A DNA stretch of 47,816 bases from Candidatus Moraniibacteriota bacterium (GTDB taxonomy: Bacteria > Patescibacteriota > Minisyncoccia > Moranbacterales > UBA2206). A program made the position numbers and the translations under genes. The stretch is from the NCBI GenBank assembly GCA_027351145.1, contig DAIEIZ010000076.1, positions 1-47,816 on the forward strand. The letters run 5' to 3'. Below are positions 29,818 to 38,680 of this stretch, in pieces; position 1 is the first letter of the stretch, and each line of letters opens with the position of its first letter. Under the pieces are notes generated by a model. It saw only the letters and a program-made list of their open reading frames with translations. It had not been told where the DNA came from and ran no database searches.

Positions 29818-30918
29818 ATAGTAGTTTTTATTAAAAAACGCCGCACAGTGAAGCTTTTGCATGTTTTCAGAAACTATTCTTCCTTTGTTGTAGTCGCTTC
29901 AAGTGCACTTCTGGTTTCTGCGACCAACCTTTCTACCGGGCAAAATTCCAGCGGATTTCTTTTTGGCTATCTCGAAACAGGCAACACTGACAACTACGCA
30001 AGCCCGCTAGAAGATAAAATGTTTTTAAATTCCAATAAAAAAACCTCTCTAGCCCTTGCGCCACTACTTGAAGCAACGGCTATGCCGGATCCCACGCTAA
30101 AGCCTGACGATAAAAAATCAGATCCTGTACTTATGCAAGGCAACGCTCTGGTTTGTGAAAACAGTCCGGTACTTAAAGATCCCGAAGAAGACGGTGGTGT
30201 GGTTATTTATGAAGTTAAAAATGGTGATACTATGGGATCGATTGCTGCAGCCAATCATGTCAGTGTGAACACCTTGCTTTGGGCCAATGCTATCGACAAT
30301 GTTGATTCCATTATGCCTGGAGATAAAATCTTTATTCTGCCAGTCTCAGGCGTCACATACACCGTTAAAAGTGGCGACGATATTAACAGCATTGCTAAGC
30401 AATTCAAAGCGGACAAAGATAAAATTATTGCTTTCAATTCTCTTCATCTCGATGGAGAGGTAACGCCTGGAGAAACTATTACCATTCCTGATGGACAAAA
30501 AGATATTCCAGCACCAAAACCAGCAACTCCAAGTGGAACAACTGGCCTAGGAATCGCTCCGCGTCCCTATGAATCATTCGACTCGGCTGGAAAAACACTT
30601 GATGGAGGAAAATCAAGTCATGCATTTCCTTATGGCTATTGCACATGGTATGTTGCACAAAAAAGAAATATTCCTTGGGGTGGCAATGCCGGAACCTGGC
30701 TTTATCATGCAAAGGCTGCTGGATATGCCACTAGCAAAACTCCTACTGTTGGAGCTGTCATGGTCACTTCGGAATCTTGGTGGGGGCATGTAGCCCTCGT
30801 AGAGAGTGTTAGCGCCAACACATTCACCGTTTCTGAAATGAACTATAAAGGTTGGGGCAAGAAAGATGTTCGCGTAGTTGATAAAGCTAGCCGAGTTATT
30901 AAAGGGTTTATAAAATAA
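29803..30918 (+). CDS. Secreted LysM-CHAP peptidoglycan hydrolase
   Basis: The protein has an N-terminal membrane/signal segment (about 26-42), two LysM repeats (YEVKNGDTMGSIAAANHVSV near 134-180; YTVKSGDDINSIAKQFKAD near 186-230) that bind glycan, and a CHAP amidase/endopeptidase domain (about 265-370) with the catalytic Cys in YGYCTWYVAQKR and the His in GHVALVE. It would trim or remodel peptidoglycan outside the cell. The start is uncertain: no ATG exists in frame, so TTG at 29803 (371 residues) or GTG at 29848 are the candidates. It is monocistronic and ends at a bidirectional terminator. Confidence 0.88.
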   Translation: MAQKSIVVFIKKRRTVKLLHVFRNYSSFVVVASSALLVSATNLSTGQNSSGFLFGYLETGNTDNYASPLEDKMFLNSNKKTSLALAPLLEATAMPDPTLKPDDKKSDPVLMQGNALVCENSPVLKDPEEDGGVVIYEVKNGDTMGSIAAANHVSVNTLLWANAIDNVDSIMPGDKIFILPVSGVTYTVKSGDDINSIAKQFKADKDKIIAFNSLHLDGEVTPGETITIPDGQKDIPAPKPATPSGTTGLGIAPRPYESFDSAGKTLDGGKSSHAFPYGYCTWYVAQKRNIPWGGNAGTWLYHAKAAGYATSKTPTVGAVMVTSESWWGHVALVESVSANTFTVSEMNYKGWGKKDVRVVDKASRVIKGFIK

Positions 30919-30936
30919 TATTTCCGATCTGCATTT

Positions 30937-30970
30937 AAAAAACGTCCCGGATTATTTTGGGACGTTTTTT
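30937..30970. terminator. Bidirectional terminator (CHAP gene / uvrD)
   Basis: AAAAAACGTCCC and GGGACGTTTTTT form a 12-pair hairpin around a ten-base loop, serving both convergent genes. Confidence 0.9.
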
Positions 30971-30986
30971 ATGCATAAAGTTAAAC

Positions 30987-33158
30987 TTATTCTATTCTCC
31001 GGATAGGCGCGAGTGAACTGGAAAGCTTTTTCAGTCCAACCGCCTTAAAAGCAACCGTGATAATATCGCCCTGCGAAGAGATCACCAATCCTTCGCCAAA
31101 TTTTTCATGACTGATTCTTTCTCCGCCTTTGTAGTATGTTTTCATTTCCGTCAAAATGGTTTTTTTTCTCCCTGACATATATTTTTCGGCGCGGGCGTTT
31201 ATCATAAACGGTTCAGCTTCAACCAATTCCGCCGGAATATCGTCCAAAAACCGTGAAGGTGCATTAATTTGAGTCGAACCAAAAATCGTACGCATTTTCG
31301 CAAACAACAAATAGACCTTTTGTTTAGCCCGCGTAATTCCAACATACATCAGTCGTCGCTCTTCTTCCATTTCAATCTCAGAAAGCATACTGCGCGAATG
31401 TGGCAAAATACCCTCTTCAAGACCAATAATAAATACGCATTGAAACTCCAACCCCTTAGCACTGTGAAGAGTCATAAGATGCACCGCCTCGCTCGACTGA
31501 TCAATATTATCCGTGTCCGCTACCAGCGCCACTTCTTCCAGAAACAAACGCAGACCTTCTCCATTTTCAAAAGCATCATATTTTTTCGCCACAGTGAGAA
31601 GTTCCTGCACATTTTCTTGCCTCATCTGGCCCTCATCCGTTCCATCAAGCAACTGTTTTTCATAACCGCTTTCAAAAAAAACTTTTTGGATAAAATCGGA
31701 TAATATTAGTTTATTCTTGATTTCTCGCATCTTTTCCACGAATTCGCAAAACTTAGCGATACTGTCAATTTTAGTTTTGATAATTTTGCCAGATGAGCTT
31801 TCCGCTGACTGACGGACCGATATTAACAAACCTGCTGCAACTAAGTCAAGATTATTCGCTTTTGCAAAAGCCACCCACTTTTCCACCGTCTTATCACCAA
31901 TTCCACGCTTCGGTTCATTTATGATTCGCTCGAGTGAAATTTCGTCATTATAATTTTCAATTAGTCGCAAATAAGCAATGACATCCTTAATTTCTTTTCT
32001 TTGATAAAACTTTAATCCGCCAATAATACGATACGGGATTGAATCGCCAAGCAATGCTTCTTCAATGATACGAGATTGCGCATTGGTCCGGTAGAGCACC
32101 ACAATATTGTTTAATTTTACGCCCTTGTTTCGAAGATTTATCACCTCGGAAATAACAAACTGCGCTTCGTCGCTCTCATCCTCAGCCTCATAGGACACTA
32201 AAAGATGTCCGGTTTTATTCTCCGTCCAAATATTTTTATCTTTGCGGTTAATATTCTTAGAAATCACACCATAGGCCGCATCTAGAATTTGCTGAGTTGA
32301 GCGATAATTCTGCTCTAAATTGACCACCTTGGCAACTGGATAGTCTTTTTCAAAATCCAAAATGTTTTGAATGTTGGCTCCGCGCCAAGAATAGATCCCT
32401 TGCCAATCATCCCCCACTACACAAATATTTTTATGCTTATCTGCAAGCATTTTAATAAGCACGTATTGCGCATGATTAGTATCCTGATATTCATCTACCA
32501 TAATATAGTGAAAAATGTTTTGATATTTTTCCAACACTTCCGGATAAGTACGAAAAATCTGGACAAGCAACATCAAAATGTCATCGAAATCCAAGGCGTT
32601 ATTCTTTTTTAATCTTTCTTGATAGGCAATATAGACTTTTGACACAACCTCCTCCCAATAGCCACCAACTGCCGCTTGAAACATTTTCGCATCAATCAGC
32701 TCATTTTTCGCCCTAGAAATTGCGCCAAGAATACTTTGCGGACGAAATTGCGTCGAATCAACATTCAACTCTTTCATCGTTTTTTTCACAAGACTTTGCT
32801 GATCCTGAGCATCAAAGATGTTAAAACTACTCTCGAAGCCGATTTTCCCAATCTCAGAGCGGAGTAGTCGCGCGCAAATGGAATGAAAAGTGCCCACAAG
32901 TGGTAAGTGACCCTTAAAACCTTGTTCAGAAAGTAATTGAGCTATCCGCTCCTGCATTTCTTTGGCCGCTTTATTAGTAAAAGTCACCGCCAAAATCTGC
33001 CCCGGTCGCACACCCTTTTCGCAAATTAAATATGCCGTGCGAAAAGTCAACACTCGCGTTTTACCCGATCCAGCTCCAGCAATCACCAAAACTGGTCCCG
33101 TGGTCGTTTCTACTGCTTCTCTTTGTGAAGAATTTAGATTTTCCAAAAGATTTATCAT
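30987..33158 (-). CDS. UvrD/PcrA-type superfamily 1A DNA helicase
   Basis: A 3'-5' helicase for repair and replication-conflict clearing. From the chosen start it has 723 residues: NSSQREAV (Q motif), GAGSGKTRVLTFR (Walker A), DEYQDTNHAQY (Walker B), GDDWQGIYSWRGA, YRSTQQIL, and late motifs LMTLHSAKGLEF and VGITRAKQKVYL. The C-terminal 40 residues contain the PcrA-like GERISHEKFGEGLV segment. The frame extends 27 codons upstream, but MINLLENLNSSQ starts 6 bp from an extended -10 box and fits the family. It is minus-strand in a plus block. Confidence 0.93.
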   Translation of the reverse strand: MINLLENLNSSQREAVETTTGPVLVIAGAGSGKTRVLTFRTAYLICEKGVRPGQILAVTFTNKAAKEMQERIAQLLSEQGFKGHLPLVGTFHSICARLLRSEIGKIGFESSFNIFDAQDQQSLVKKTMKELNVDSTQFRPQSILGAISRAKNELIDAKMFQAAVGGYWEEVVSKVYIAYQERLKKNNALDFDDILMLLVQIFRTYPEVLEKYQNIFHYIMVDEYQDTNHAQYVLIKMLADKHKNICVVGDDWQGIYSWRGANIQNILDFEKDYPVAKVVNLEQNYRSTQQILDAAYGVISKNINRKDKNIWTENKTGHLLVSYEAEDESDEAQFVISEVINLRNKGVKLNNIVVLYRTNAQSRIIEEALLGDSIPYRIIGGLKFYQRKEIKDVIAYLRLIENYNDEISLERIINEPKRGIGDKTVEKWVAFAKANNLDLVAAGLLISVRQSAESSSGKIIKTKIDSIAKFCEFVEKMREIKNKLILSDFIQKVFFESGYEKQLLDGTDEGQMRQENVQELLTVAKKYDAFENGEGLRLFLEEVALVADTDNIDQSSEAVHLMTLHSAKGLEFQCVFIIGLEEGILPHSRSMLSEIEMEEERRLMYVGITRAKQKVYLLFAKMRTIFGSTQINAPSRFLDDIPAELVEAEPFMINARAEKYMSGRKKTILTEMKTYYKGGERISHEKFGEGLVISSQGDIITVAFKAVGLKKLSSSLAPIRRIE

Positions 33159-33164
33159 AGAAGT

Positions 33165-33173
33165 ATTGTAGCA
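33165..33173 (-). promoter_or_regulatory. Extended -10 promoter of uvrD, predicted leaderless
   Basis: On minus, TGC-TACAAT followed by six bases and the ATG of the chosen start. Confidence 0.6.
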
Positions 33174-33232
33174 TAGGAAATTAAAATAAGTAGAGATACG
33201 AAATCTTGCGTCCCCATCAGCGATATTAGGGC

Positions 33233-33261
33233 TTGCCAAAAAGAGATTTATAATATATCGT
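33233..33261 (+). promoter_or_regulatory. Possible rpsO promoter
   Basis: TTGCCA, 17 bp, TATCGT. A perfect TATAAT lies inside the spacer but too close to the -35, so the exact promoter is unclear. Confidence 0.35.
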
Positions 33262-33333
33262 TTAAATATAATTATTCATTAGCAAACATCAGTTGACGCA
33301 TAGTCGCAACTTCTGTTTTGCCTCAAAAACGTC

Positions 33334-33603
33334 ATGGCTCTAACGGGAAAGCAAAAAGCGAAAGTAACCAGCGATGTCAAAAGACACGAAAAAGACACTG
33401 GATCGCCAGAATACCAAATTGCTCTTTTCACAGAACAAATCAAGAAATTAACTGCTCATCTCAAAAAAAACGCTAAAGATTTCCATTCTCGACGCGGACT
33501 TCTCAAGATGGTATCAAAACGAAAGCGCCTCCTTGATTACTTGAAAAAAACTAATGAGAAAAATTATAAAGCCTTAATTAAGAAATTAGAACTAAAAGGC
33601 TAG
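33334..33603 (+). CDS. rpsO: Ribosomal protein S15
   Basis: S15 binds 16S rRNA in the platform of the small subunit. The 89-residue protein has the family pattern: DTGSPEYQIALFTEQIKKLT, LKKNAKDFHSRRGLLKMVSK, then RKRLLDYLKKTNEKNYKALI. Length is standard. A hairpin terminator directly follows. pnp, its usual operon partner, lies 1.4 kb downstream with two small genes between, so the classic rpsO-pnp pair has been split here. Confidence 0.97.
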   Translation: MALTGKQKAKVTSDVKRHEKDTGSPEYQIALFTEQIKKLTAHLKKNAKDFHSRRGLLKMVSKRKRLLDYLKKTNEKNYKALIKKLELKG

Positions 33604-33610
33604 GCCCGCT

Positions 33611-33641
33611 AAAAGCAAAATGTTTAAACATTTTGCTTTTT
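33611..33641 (+). terminator. rpsO terminator
   Basis: AAAAGCAAAATG pairs with CATTTTGCTTTT around TTTAAA, followed by T. Confidence 0.85.
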
Positions 33642-33669
33642 AGATTAAACTTATAAAAAACAAAACTCT

Positions 33670-34167
33670 ATGAGTATTTACAAAGAACAACGCATTGGTG
33701 TTTTGGTTGACATCCAAAATCTCTACTACAGCGCCAAGGTACTATATGGCAAAAAGGTCAATTTCGGCCAAGTTCTTAAAGAAGCTATTGGTGATCGAAA
33801 ACTAATTCGTGCTATCGCCTATGGAATTAAAACTCTCGAAGGCCAAGAGGAAAAGTTTTTTGATGCTCTGGAAAAAGTTGGCTATGAAGTTAAAACCAAG
33901 GATTTACAAATTTTCCCCGGCGGAGCAAAAAAAGGAGATTGGGATGTGGGAATTGCAGTGGACGCCATTAAAATGTCGAAAACCCTTGACGCCATTATTC
34001 TCGTTTCCGGCGACGGGGATTACATTCCTCTTGTAAAATATATCCAATCAACTACTGGTTGCCGTGTTGAAGGCATCGCCTTTATGGAATCGACTAGCAA
34101 TAAATTAGTTGAAGAATTAGATGATTTTATCAATCTTAGCGAAAATAAGAAGAAGTTCCTAATATAG
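33670..34167 (+). CDS. NYN-domain (LabA/DUF88-like) putative RNase
   Basis: The 165-residue protein is a single NYN domain, a PIN-like metal-dependent RNase fold. Acidic residues expected at the active site are seen in GVLVDIQNLYYSAK (Asp13), KGDWDVGIAVDA and SGDGDYIPLV; the latter is the LabA signature. NYN proteins cut or process RNA; the target here is not known. It sits between rpsO and pnp, genes of ribosome and RNA turnover, and is followed by a GC-rich terminator. Confidence 0.85.
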   Translation: MSIYKEQRIGVLVDIQNLYYSAKVLYGKKVNFGQVLKEAIGDRKLIRAIAYGIKTLEGQEEKFFDALEKVGYEVKTKDLQIFPGGAKKGDWDVGIAVDAIKMSKTLDAIILVSGDGDYIPLVKYIQSTTGCRVEGIAFMESTSNKLVEELDDFINLSENKKKFLI

Positions 34168-34178
34168 CGTCTTTTACG

Positions 34179-34206
34179 GGAGCCCCGCCACGGCGGGGGT
34201 CCTTTT
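34179..34206 (+). terminator. Terminator of the NYN gene
   Basis: GCCCCGCC pairs with GGCGGGG around AC, with outer GG/CC pairs, followed by TTTTG. Confidence 0.8.
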
Positions 34207-34350
34207 GTTTTGCAAATTTTAATATTTTTCCAACTTGAATCCATAATATGATTTTTAAGCTTATGCTGGTTAGCAAATCATGCAAAGTGAGTTACGAAAC
34301 CCGCTCTTGCAAAATAAATTCAAATATAAATTAAATTCAAATAAATAACT

Positions 34351-34746
34351 ATGTTGCCAGCTACTGCAAAAATAATCACATTTGTAATTATTATTTTTTT
34401 GGCCTATTACATCTATATGTCAATTTGCCTCATGAAGATTGCCAAAAAAACCAACTTGGAAAATGCCTGGCTGGCTTGGATTCCTGTTTTTGACATGCTT
34501 TTGGCAATACAAATTGCCAAAAAACCTATCTGGTGGATTGTATTGTTTTTCCTCCCCTTAACTAACATTATTATTTACACTCTTGTTTGGATGGGAATAT
34601 GCAAAACACTTCGAAAACCTCAATGGCTAGGAATCTTTATGATCATCTCGCCAATCAGTCTCATTATTCCTGGCTATTTAGCTTTCTCCAAAATTAACAA
34701 CACACCCCAAAAGCCACAAATAAAAATCGTCAACATTTCGCTTTAG
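34351..34746 (+). CDS. Small membrane protein (DUF5684-like)
   Basis: The 131-residue protein has about four hydrophobic segments (near 6-25, 40-55, 60-80, 92-112). It has the sequence order seen in DUF5684 proteins: MKIAKKTNLENAWLAWIP, then IAKKPIWWIVLFFLP with the repeated Trp residues. Its role is unknown. It lies alone between the NYN gene and the pnp leader, with no clear Shine-Dalgarno. Confidence 0.7.
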   Translation: MLPATAKIITFVIIIFLAYYIYMSICLMKIAKKTNLENAWLAWIPVFDMLLAIQIAKKPIWWIVLFFLPLTNIIIYTLVWMGICKTLRKPQWLGIFMIISPISLIIPGYLAFSKINNTPQKPQIKIVNISL

Positions 34747-34807
34747 ATAACTTAACCCTCCCTCTCTTTTCCTGGGGATTTTTTATTTCCAGAAAATCGC
34801 ATAAAGC

Positions 34808-34836
34808 TTGCCAAAACCCAAAAAATAGGCTAGACT
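34808..34836 (+). promoter_or_regulatory. pnp promoter
   Basis: TTGCCA, 17 bp, TAGACT. Spacer and flanks are nearly those of the S1-gene promoter at 22068. Leader about 160 nt. Confidence 0.6.
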
Positions 34837-34865
34837 TAAGCTATTAAATATTTATAAGAAGTCAC

Positions 34866-34948
34866 ATTATAAGGCGCAAAAGAGCCAAAGCATGGGGATT
34901 TATGAATTAAGGCTTATAATACACTTTGTAAATCCTAATTCGTAAATC
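34866..34948 (+). promoter_or_regulatory. Bistable-looking leader of pnp
   Basis: ATTATAAG (34866) can pair with CTTATAAT (34913), while GATTTATGAATTA (34897) can pair with TAATTCGTAAATC (34936) with one wobble pair. The second helix encloses a strand of the first, so the two are alternatives or a pseudoknot. In E. coli the pnp leader is a stem cut by RNase III for autoregulation; here only the position is analogous. Confidence 0.5.
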
Positions 34949-35005
34949 ATCGTCATGCATATTTTTTGTCTGTTTTAGGGCCGGATACGACTTCGAAAAA
35001 TTCAA

Positions 35006-37114
35006 ATGGATCAAAAAAAATGGTCTCTCCAAATCGGAGGACGAATTTTGGAGATTGAAACCGGTATTCTGGCCGGACAAGCCAATGGCGCCGTTACTGT
35101 GCGCTATGGTGACACCATTGTGCTTGCCACAGCCGTCATGAGCAAAGGCGCTTCACGCGTTAGTGGATATTTTCCACTCATGGTAGATTTTGAAGAGCGC
35201 TATTATGCAGCAGGAAAAATCAAAGGCTCACGCTTCATCAAACGCGAAGGTCGCCCATCTGATGACGCCGTGCTTTCAGGGCGCGCAGTAGACCGCACAA
35301 TCCGACCACTTTTTAATCACCGTATGCGAAATGACGTGCAAGTAATTGTTACGGTGCTTTCCTATGATGGAGAAAACGACCCTGATGTAATTGCTATTAT
35401 CGCTGCCTCCACCGCACTTGCCATTTCTAATATTCCCTGGAACGGACCAGTGGCAGCAGTGCGCGTCGGAAAAGCTAACGGAGAGTTCGTACTGAATCCT
35501 GTTGCTAATGGAGAATTGGCCGAGGGTGAATTAGACCTTCTGATTTCCGGAAGTGCGGATAAGATAAACATGATCGAAAGTGGTGCAATGGAAATTTCTG
35601 AAGAAGAAATGCTTCGCGCTTTTACATTTGGACAGGAAGCAATCAAGAAAATCATTGGTTTTATCTTGGAAATTCAAAAAGAAGCAGGAAAAGAGAAAAA
35701 CGTGCCAACACTTGTAGCTGGAACACCTGAATTCGAAACCAAGATAAAAGAAATTTTACTCTCCGAAAATCTCGCCGAAGCCCTCTATGACAAAGATAAG
35801 AAAGTAATAGAAGAAAAAATAAGCGCTATCCAAGACAAAGTCAAGGAATACATCAAAACGACTTTCCCGGAAGAAGAAGCGAAATTAAAAGAAATAGCCG
35901 AAATTGTTTTTGAAGAGGTATCCGATGAAATCGTGCACAAAAATATTTTAGAAAAAGAACTGCGCCCGGATTCTCGAAAATTAGATGAAATACGTCACAT
36001 CGAATGTCGCACCGGAATTCTACCAAGAACTCATGGAACGGGACTTTTCACTCGCGGAGAAACACAAGCGCTCACAGTGACCACGCTTGGCTCTCCCGGA
36101 GATCAGCAAATTATTGACACCATGGAGGTGGACATGAAAAAACGCTACATTCATCACTACAACTTCCCTCCATATTCCGTTGGCGAGGTTCGCCCAATGC
36201 GAGGACCAGGCCGACGCGAAGTAGGGCATGGAGCGCTCGCAGAAAAAGCGCTTGTTCCAGTTTTGCCTTCCAAGGAAGAATTTCCATACACAATCCTTTT
36301 GGTTTCTGAGATTCTTTCTTCTAATGGATCATCTTCGATGGCTTCGACTTGCGGATCAACCCTGTCGCTAATGGACGCTGGGGTACCGCTTAAACGTCCA
36401 GTTTCCGGCATTGCCATGGGAATAATTGTCGGAAAAGACAATCAATTCAAAATCCTCACTGACATTCAAGGTCTTGAAGATCACTATGGCGACATGGATT
36501 TCAAGGTGGCTGGCACAGAAAAAGGCATCACCGCCATGCAAATGGATGTGAAAGTGGATGGCGTCACTCTCGAAATGCTTTCTGCTGTACTCACACAGTC
36601 CCATCAAAATCGCTTAGAAATTTTGAAAAAAATCACAGATACACTTCCTGCACCACGAACAGAAATGTCCCAATATGCGCCGAGAATCATCACTATACAA
36701 ATCAATCCTGAAAAGATTAGAAATGTCATAGGAACAGGTGGAAAAATCATCAATGAAATCATTGATCAGACGGGCGTGCAAATTGACATTGAAGATAGTG
36801 GTATGATTTTTATCACCTCTCCCGATCAAGTTTCTGCCGCTAAGGCCAAGGAATGGATTGATAATCTCACTCACGAAATAAAGGCGGGGGAATTCTTTAG
36901 CGCCAAAGTAACGCGCATAATGGCCTTTGGGGCCTTCGCTGAAATTCTTCCTGGGCAAGAAGGACTTATTCACATTTCTGAAATCGCAGAACGTCGCATT
37001 GAAAAAGTAGAAGATGTTTTAAGTGTTGGCGATATTGTTCGAGTAAAAGTCAAAGAGATCGATTCTCAAGGTCGAATCAATCTTTCAGCAAGACTTGCGC
37101 AACAGCAGAAATAA
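35006..37114 (+). CDS. pnp: Polyribonucleotide nucleotidyltransferase (PNPase)
   Basis: PNPase degrades RNA 3' to 5' by phosphorolysis, as a trimer. The 702-residue protein has two RNase PH domains (about 10-140 and 320-550) linked by a helical region, with GRPSDDAVLSGRAVDRTIRP in the first and HGTGLFTRGETQAL and SSMASTCGSTLSLMDAG in the second; then KH (VIGTGGKIINEIIDQTGVQI) and S1 (AKVTRIMAFGAFAEI) domains. Length and order are normal. It has its own promoter and structured leader and a terminator at 37148. Confidence 0.97.
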   Translation: MDQKKWSLQIGGRILEIETGILAGQANGAVTVRYGDTIVLATAVMSKGASRVSGYFPLMVDFEERYYAAGKIKGSRFIKREGRPSDDAVLSGRAVDRTIRPLFNHRMRNDVQVIVTVLSYDGENDPDVIAIIAASTALAISNIPWNGPVAAVRVGKANGEFVLNPVANGELAEGELDLLISGSADKINMIESGAMEISEEEMLRAFTFGQEAIKKIIGFILEIQKEAGKEKNVPTLVAGTPEFETKIKEILLSENLAEALYDKDKKVIEEKISAIQDKVKEYIKTTFPEEEAKLKEIAEIVFEEVSDEIVHKNILEKELRPDSRKLDEIRHIECRTGILPRTHGTGLFTRGETQALTVTTLGSPGDQQIIDTMEVDMKKRYIHHYNFPPYSVGEVRPMRGPGRREVGHGALAEKALVPVLPSKEEFPYTILLVSEILSSNGSSSMASTCGSTLSLMDAGVPLKRPVSGIAMGIIVGKDNQFKILTDIQGLEDHYGDMDFKVAGTEKGITAMQMDVKVDGVTLEMLSAVLTQSHQNRLEILKKITDTLPAPRTEMSQYAPRIITIQINPEKIRNVIGTGGKIINEIIDQTGVQIDIEDSGMIFITSPDQVSAAKAKEWIDNLTHEIKAGEFFSAKVTRIMAFGAFAEILPGQEGLIHISEIAERRIEKVEDVLSVGDIVRVKVKEIDSQGRINLSARLAQQQK

Positions 37115-37147
37115 AAATTAGTCAAAAATTGAATTATGTTTTATAAT

Positions 37148-37178
37148 AGAAGCGGATGGTTTCCGCTTCTATTTTTTT
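37148..37178 (+). terminator. pnp terminator
   Basis: AGAAGCGGA pairs with TCCGCTTCT around TGGTT, followed by A and seven T. Confidence 0.9.
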
Positions 37179-37322
37179 AAATGAACTCATGCCAATTCAC
37201 TATCTTTTATTTCAATTTAGCACTTAAATTCTTCCAAAACGTAACTAGTCTAATAAAAATATTCTCCACCTATATTGCAAATGCAATGACATAAAAGTGG
37301 CAGGAGATAAAAAAATAAAAAC

Positions 37323-38507
37323 ATGTTTGGTCTCAAAAAAAAACCCGCTTCAGTTCAAGAAGGAAATAAGGATACAAATACAATTAATATTGCGGGTATT
37401 CCAATCCACACAATGCAAGATGATTTGGAAAAAATCAAAAACCCCAACGCCATAATCACTCCTGCAAAAAAACAAACGACACCATCATCAAAACAGAATA
37501 CTAGTCCATTTTTCACCCCTGCAATCGAAAACTCGCAGACGTTCAGCCAACCGGAAAGCAATTCCACTAGCGCCAAAATGATAAATACAAAAAGCAATCA
37601 ATCCTCCTCCCGAATAAATAAGAGCTTTAACGCAACTAACCGGACTGACACACCTAGTCATGAAGACGCAATATCTAACGCAAAAAACTATGCCAATGCC
37701 AAATTTGACAAACGTTTCATGATTCTATCCGCTCTTTCCATTGCATTGCTTGTCCTTTTAGCAATAGCAGGACTTCGCTTTTTCAAAAATAAGACCGCTA
37801 CGGTTGATGAAACACCCACCACTCCAATTGAACAAGAACCGACACAGCCGATTCAAACGCCCGCTGAAGATCCAGCTCCGATTCCAAAGCCCGCATTATC
37901 CTTTTCAGAAACAAATCCCAATTATCTTCGCTTAGAAGATGGCATCGCAGTTTCAGATAAAATCAAGGCAACATTGGGACAAGTTTCTCAAGAAGGATAC
38001 ACACTCCCAGTCGAATTTATCATAACAGACAGCCAAAACAAACCAATTAGCTTTAAGAATTTTTCCGATCTATTAGCTATTAAGCTTTCACAATCAACAT
38101 TTAACTCGCTTGGAGATAATTTTAGTCTATTTATATACAACGACGCGACCGGTCCAAAAATCGGTCTAACAATCGAGTCAAAAAATGACATAGACCTAGG
38201 GAAGTCTCTGACACAGGAAGAGCCACTGCTGGCTGATGAAATTAATCCACTATTTCTCAACAATACCTATAATAAAGCAAAATTGTTTAATAGCAGCGAA
38301 TATGGAGGAGTAAAAATTCGCTACCAAAACATAATTTCACCCGAAATGCTTTCTGTTGATTATTCAATCTTTAAAAATAAACTGTTAATTGGAACAACAA
38401 AATTAACCATGAGAGCAATTATCGACAAGCTCAATAACACAGCCCTAAACAAGCCAAGCGAAACACTTCCAGCTACAATGAAAGAAACAACCGGTAACCA
38501 AAAATAA
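37323..38507 (+). CDS. Single-pass membrane protein with unknown extracellular domain
   Basis: The 394-residue protein has a Ser/Thr/Asn-rich N-terminal cytoplasmic region (1-135), one membrane segment (about 138-156), a Pro/Thr/Glu-rich linker (160-195) and a compact alpha/beta-looking domain (about 205-375) with YTLPVEFIITDSQNKPIS and LLIGTTKLTMRAIIDKL. I do not recognise the domain. Because Patescibacteria encode many such anchored domains near pilus or envelope genes, a surface role is plausible. AGGAGA stands 16 nt before the ATG, too far for a standard Shine-Dalgarno. Confidence 0.7.
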   Translation: MFGLKKKPASVQEGNKDTNTINIAGIPIHTMQDDLEKIKNPNAIITPAKKQTTPSSKQNTSPFFTPAIENSQTFSQPESNSTSAKMINTKSNQSSSRINKSFNATNRTDTPSHEDAISNAKNYANAKFDKRFMILSALSIALLVLLAIAGLRFFKNKTATVDETPTTPIEQEPTQPIQTPAEDPAPIPKPALSFSETNPNYLRLEDGIAVSDKIKATLGQVSQEGYTLPVEFIITDSQNKPISFKNFSDLLAIKLSQSTFNSLGDNFSLFIYNDATGPKIGLTIESKNDIDLGKSLTQEEPLLADEINPLFLNNTYNKAKLFNSSEYGGVKIRYQNIISPEMLSVDYSIFKNKLLIGTTKLTMRAIIDKLNNTALNKPSETLPATMKETTGNQK

Positions 38508-38645
38508 ATAATTCGAAAAAGGCTTAAATGAAAGATAAATAAATAAATTACTTTTAAAAACAAGTCTGAGATAGCGAGATGCAAGCAATTTATTAATATT
38601 TTTTTGACACTGATATTGAGCGTCTAAGCCAAATATATTTCATCA

Positions 38646-38674
38646 TTGACCCAGTCCCGTTTTCCTGCTATAAT
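38646..38674 (+). promoter_or_regulatory. Very strong promoter upstream of a gene-free region
   Basis: TTGACC, exactly 17 bp, TATAAT with TGC before it (extended -10). It is the best sigma70-type promoter in the window, yet no convincing gene starts downstream for 620 bp. Confidence 0.8.
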
Positions 38675-38680
38675 AAATAT

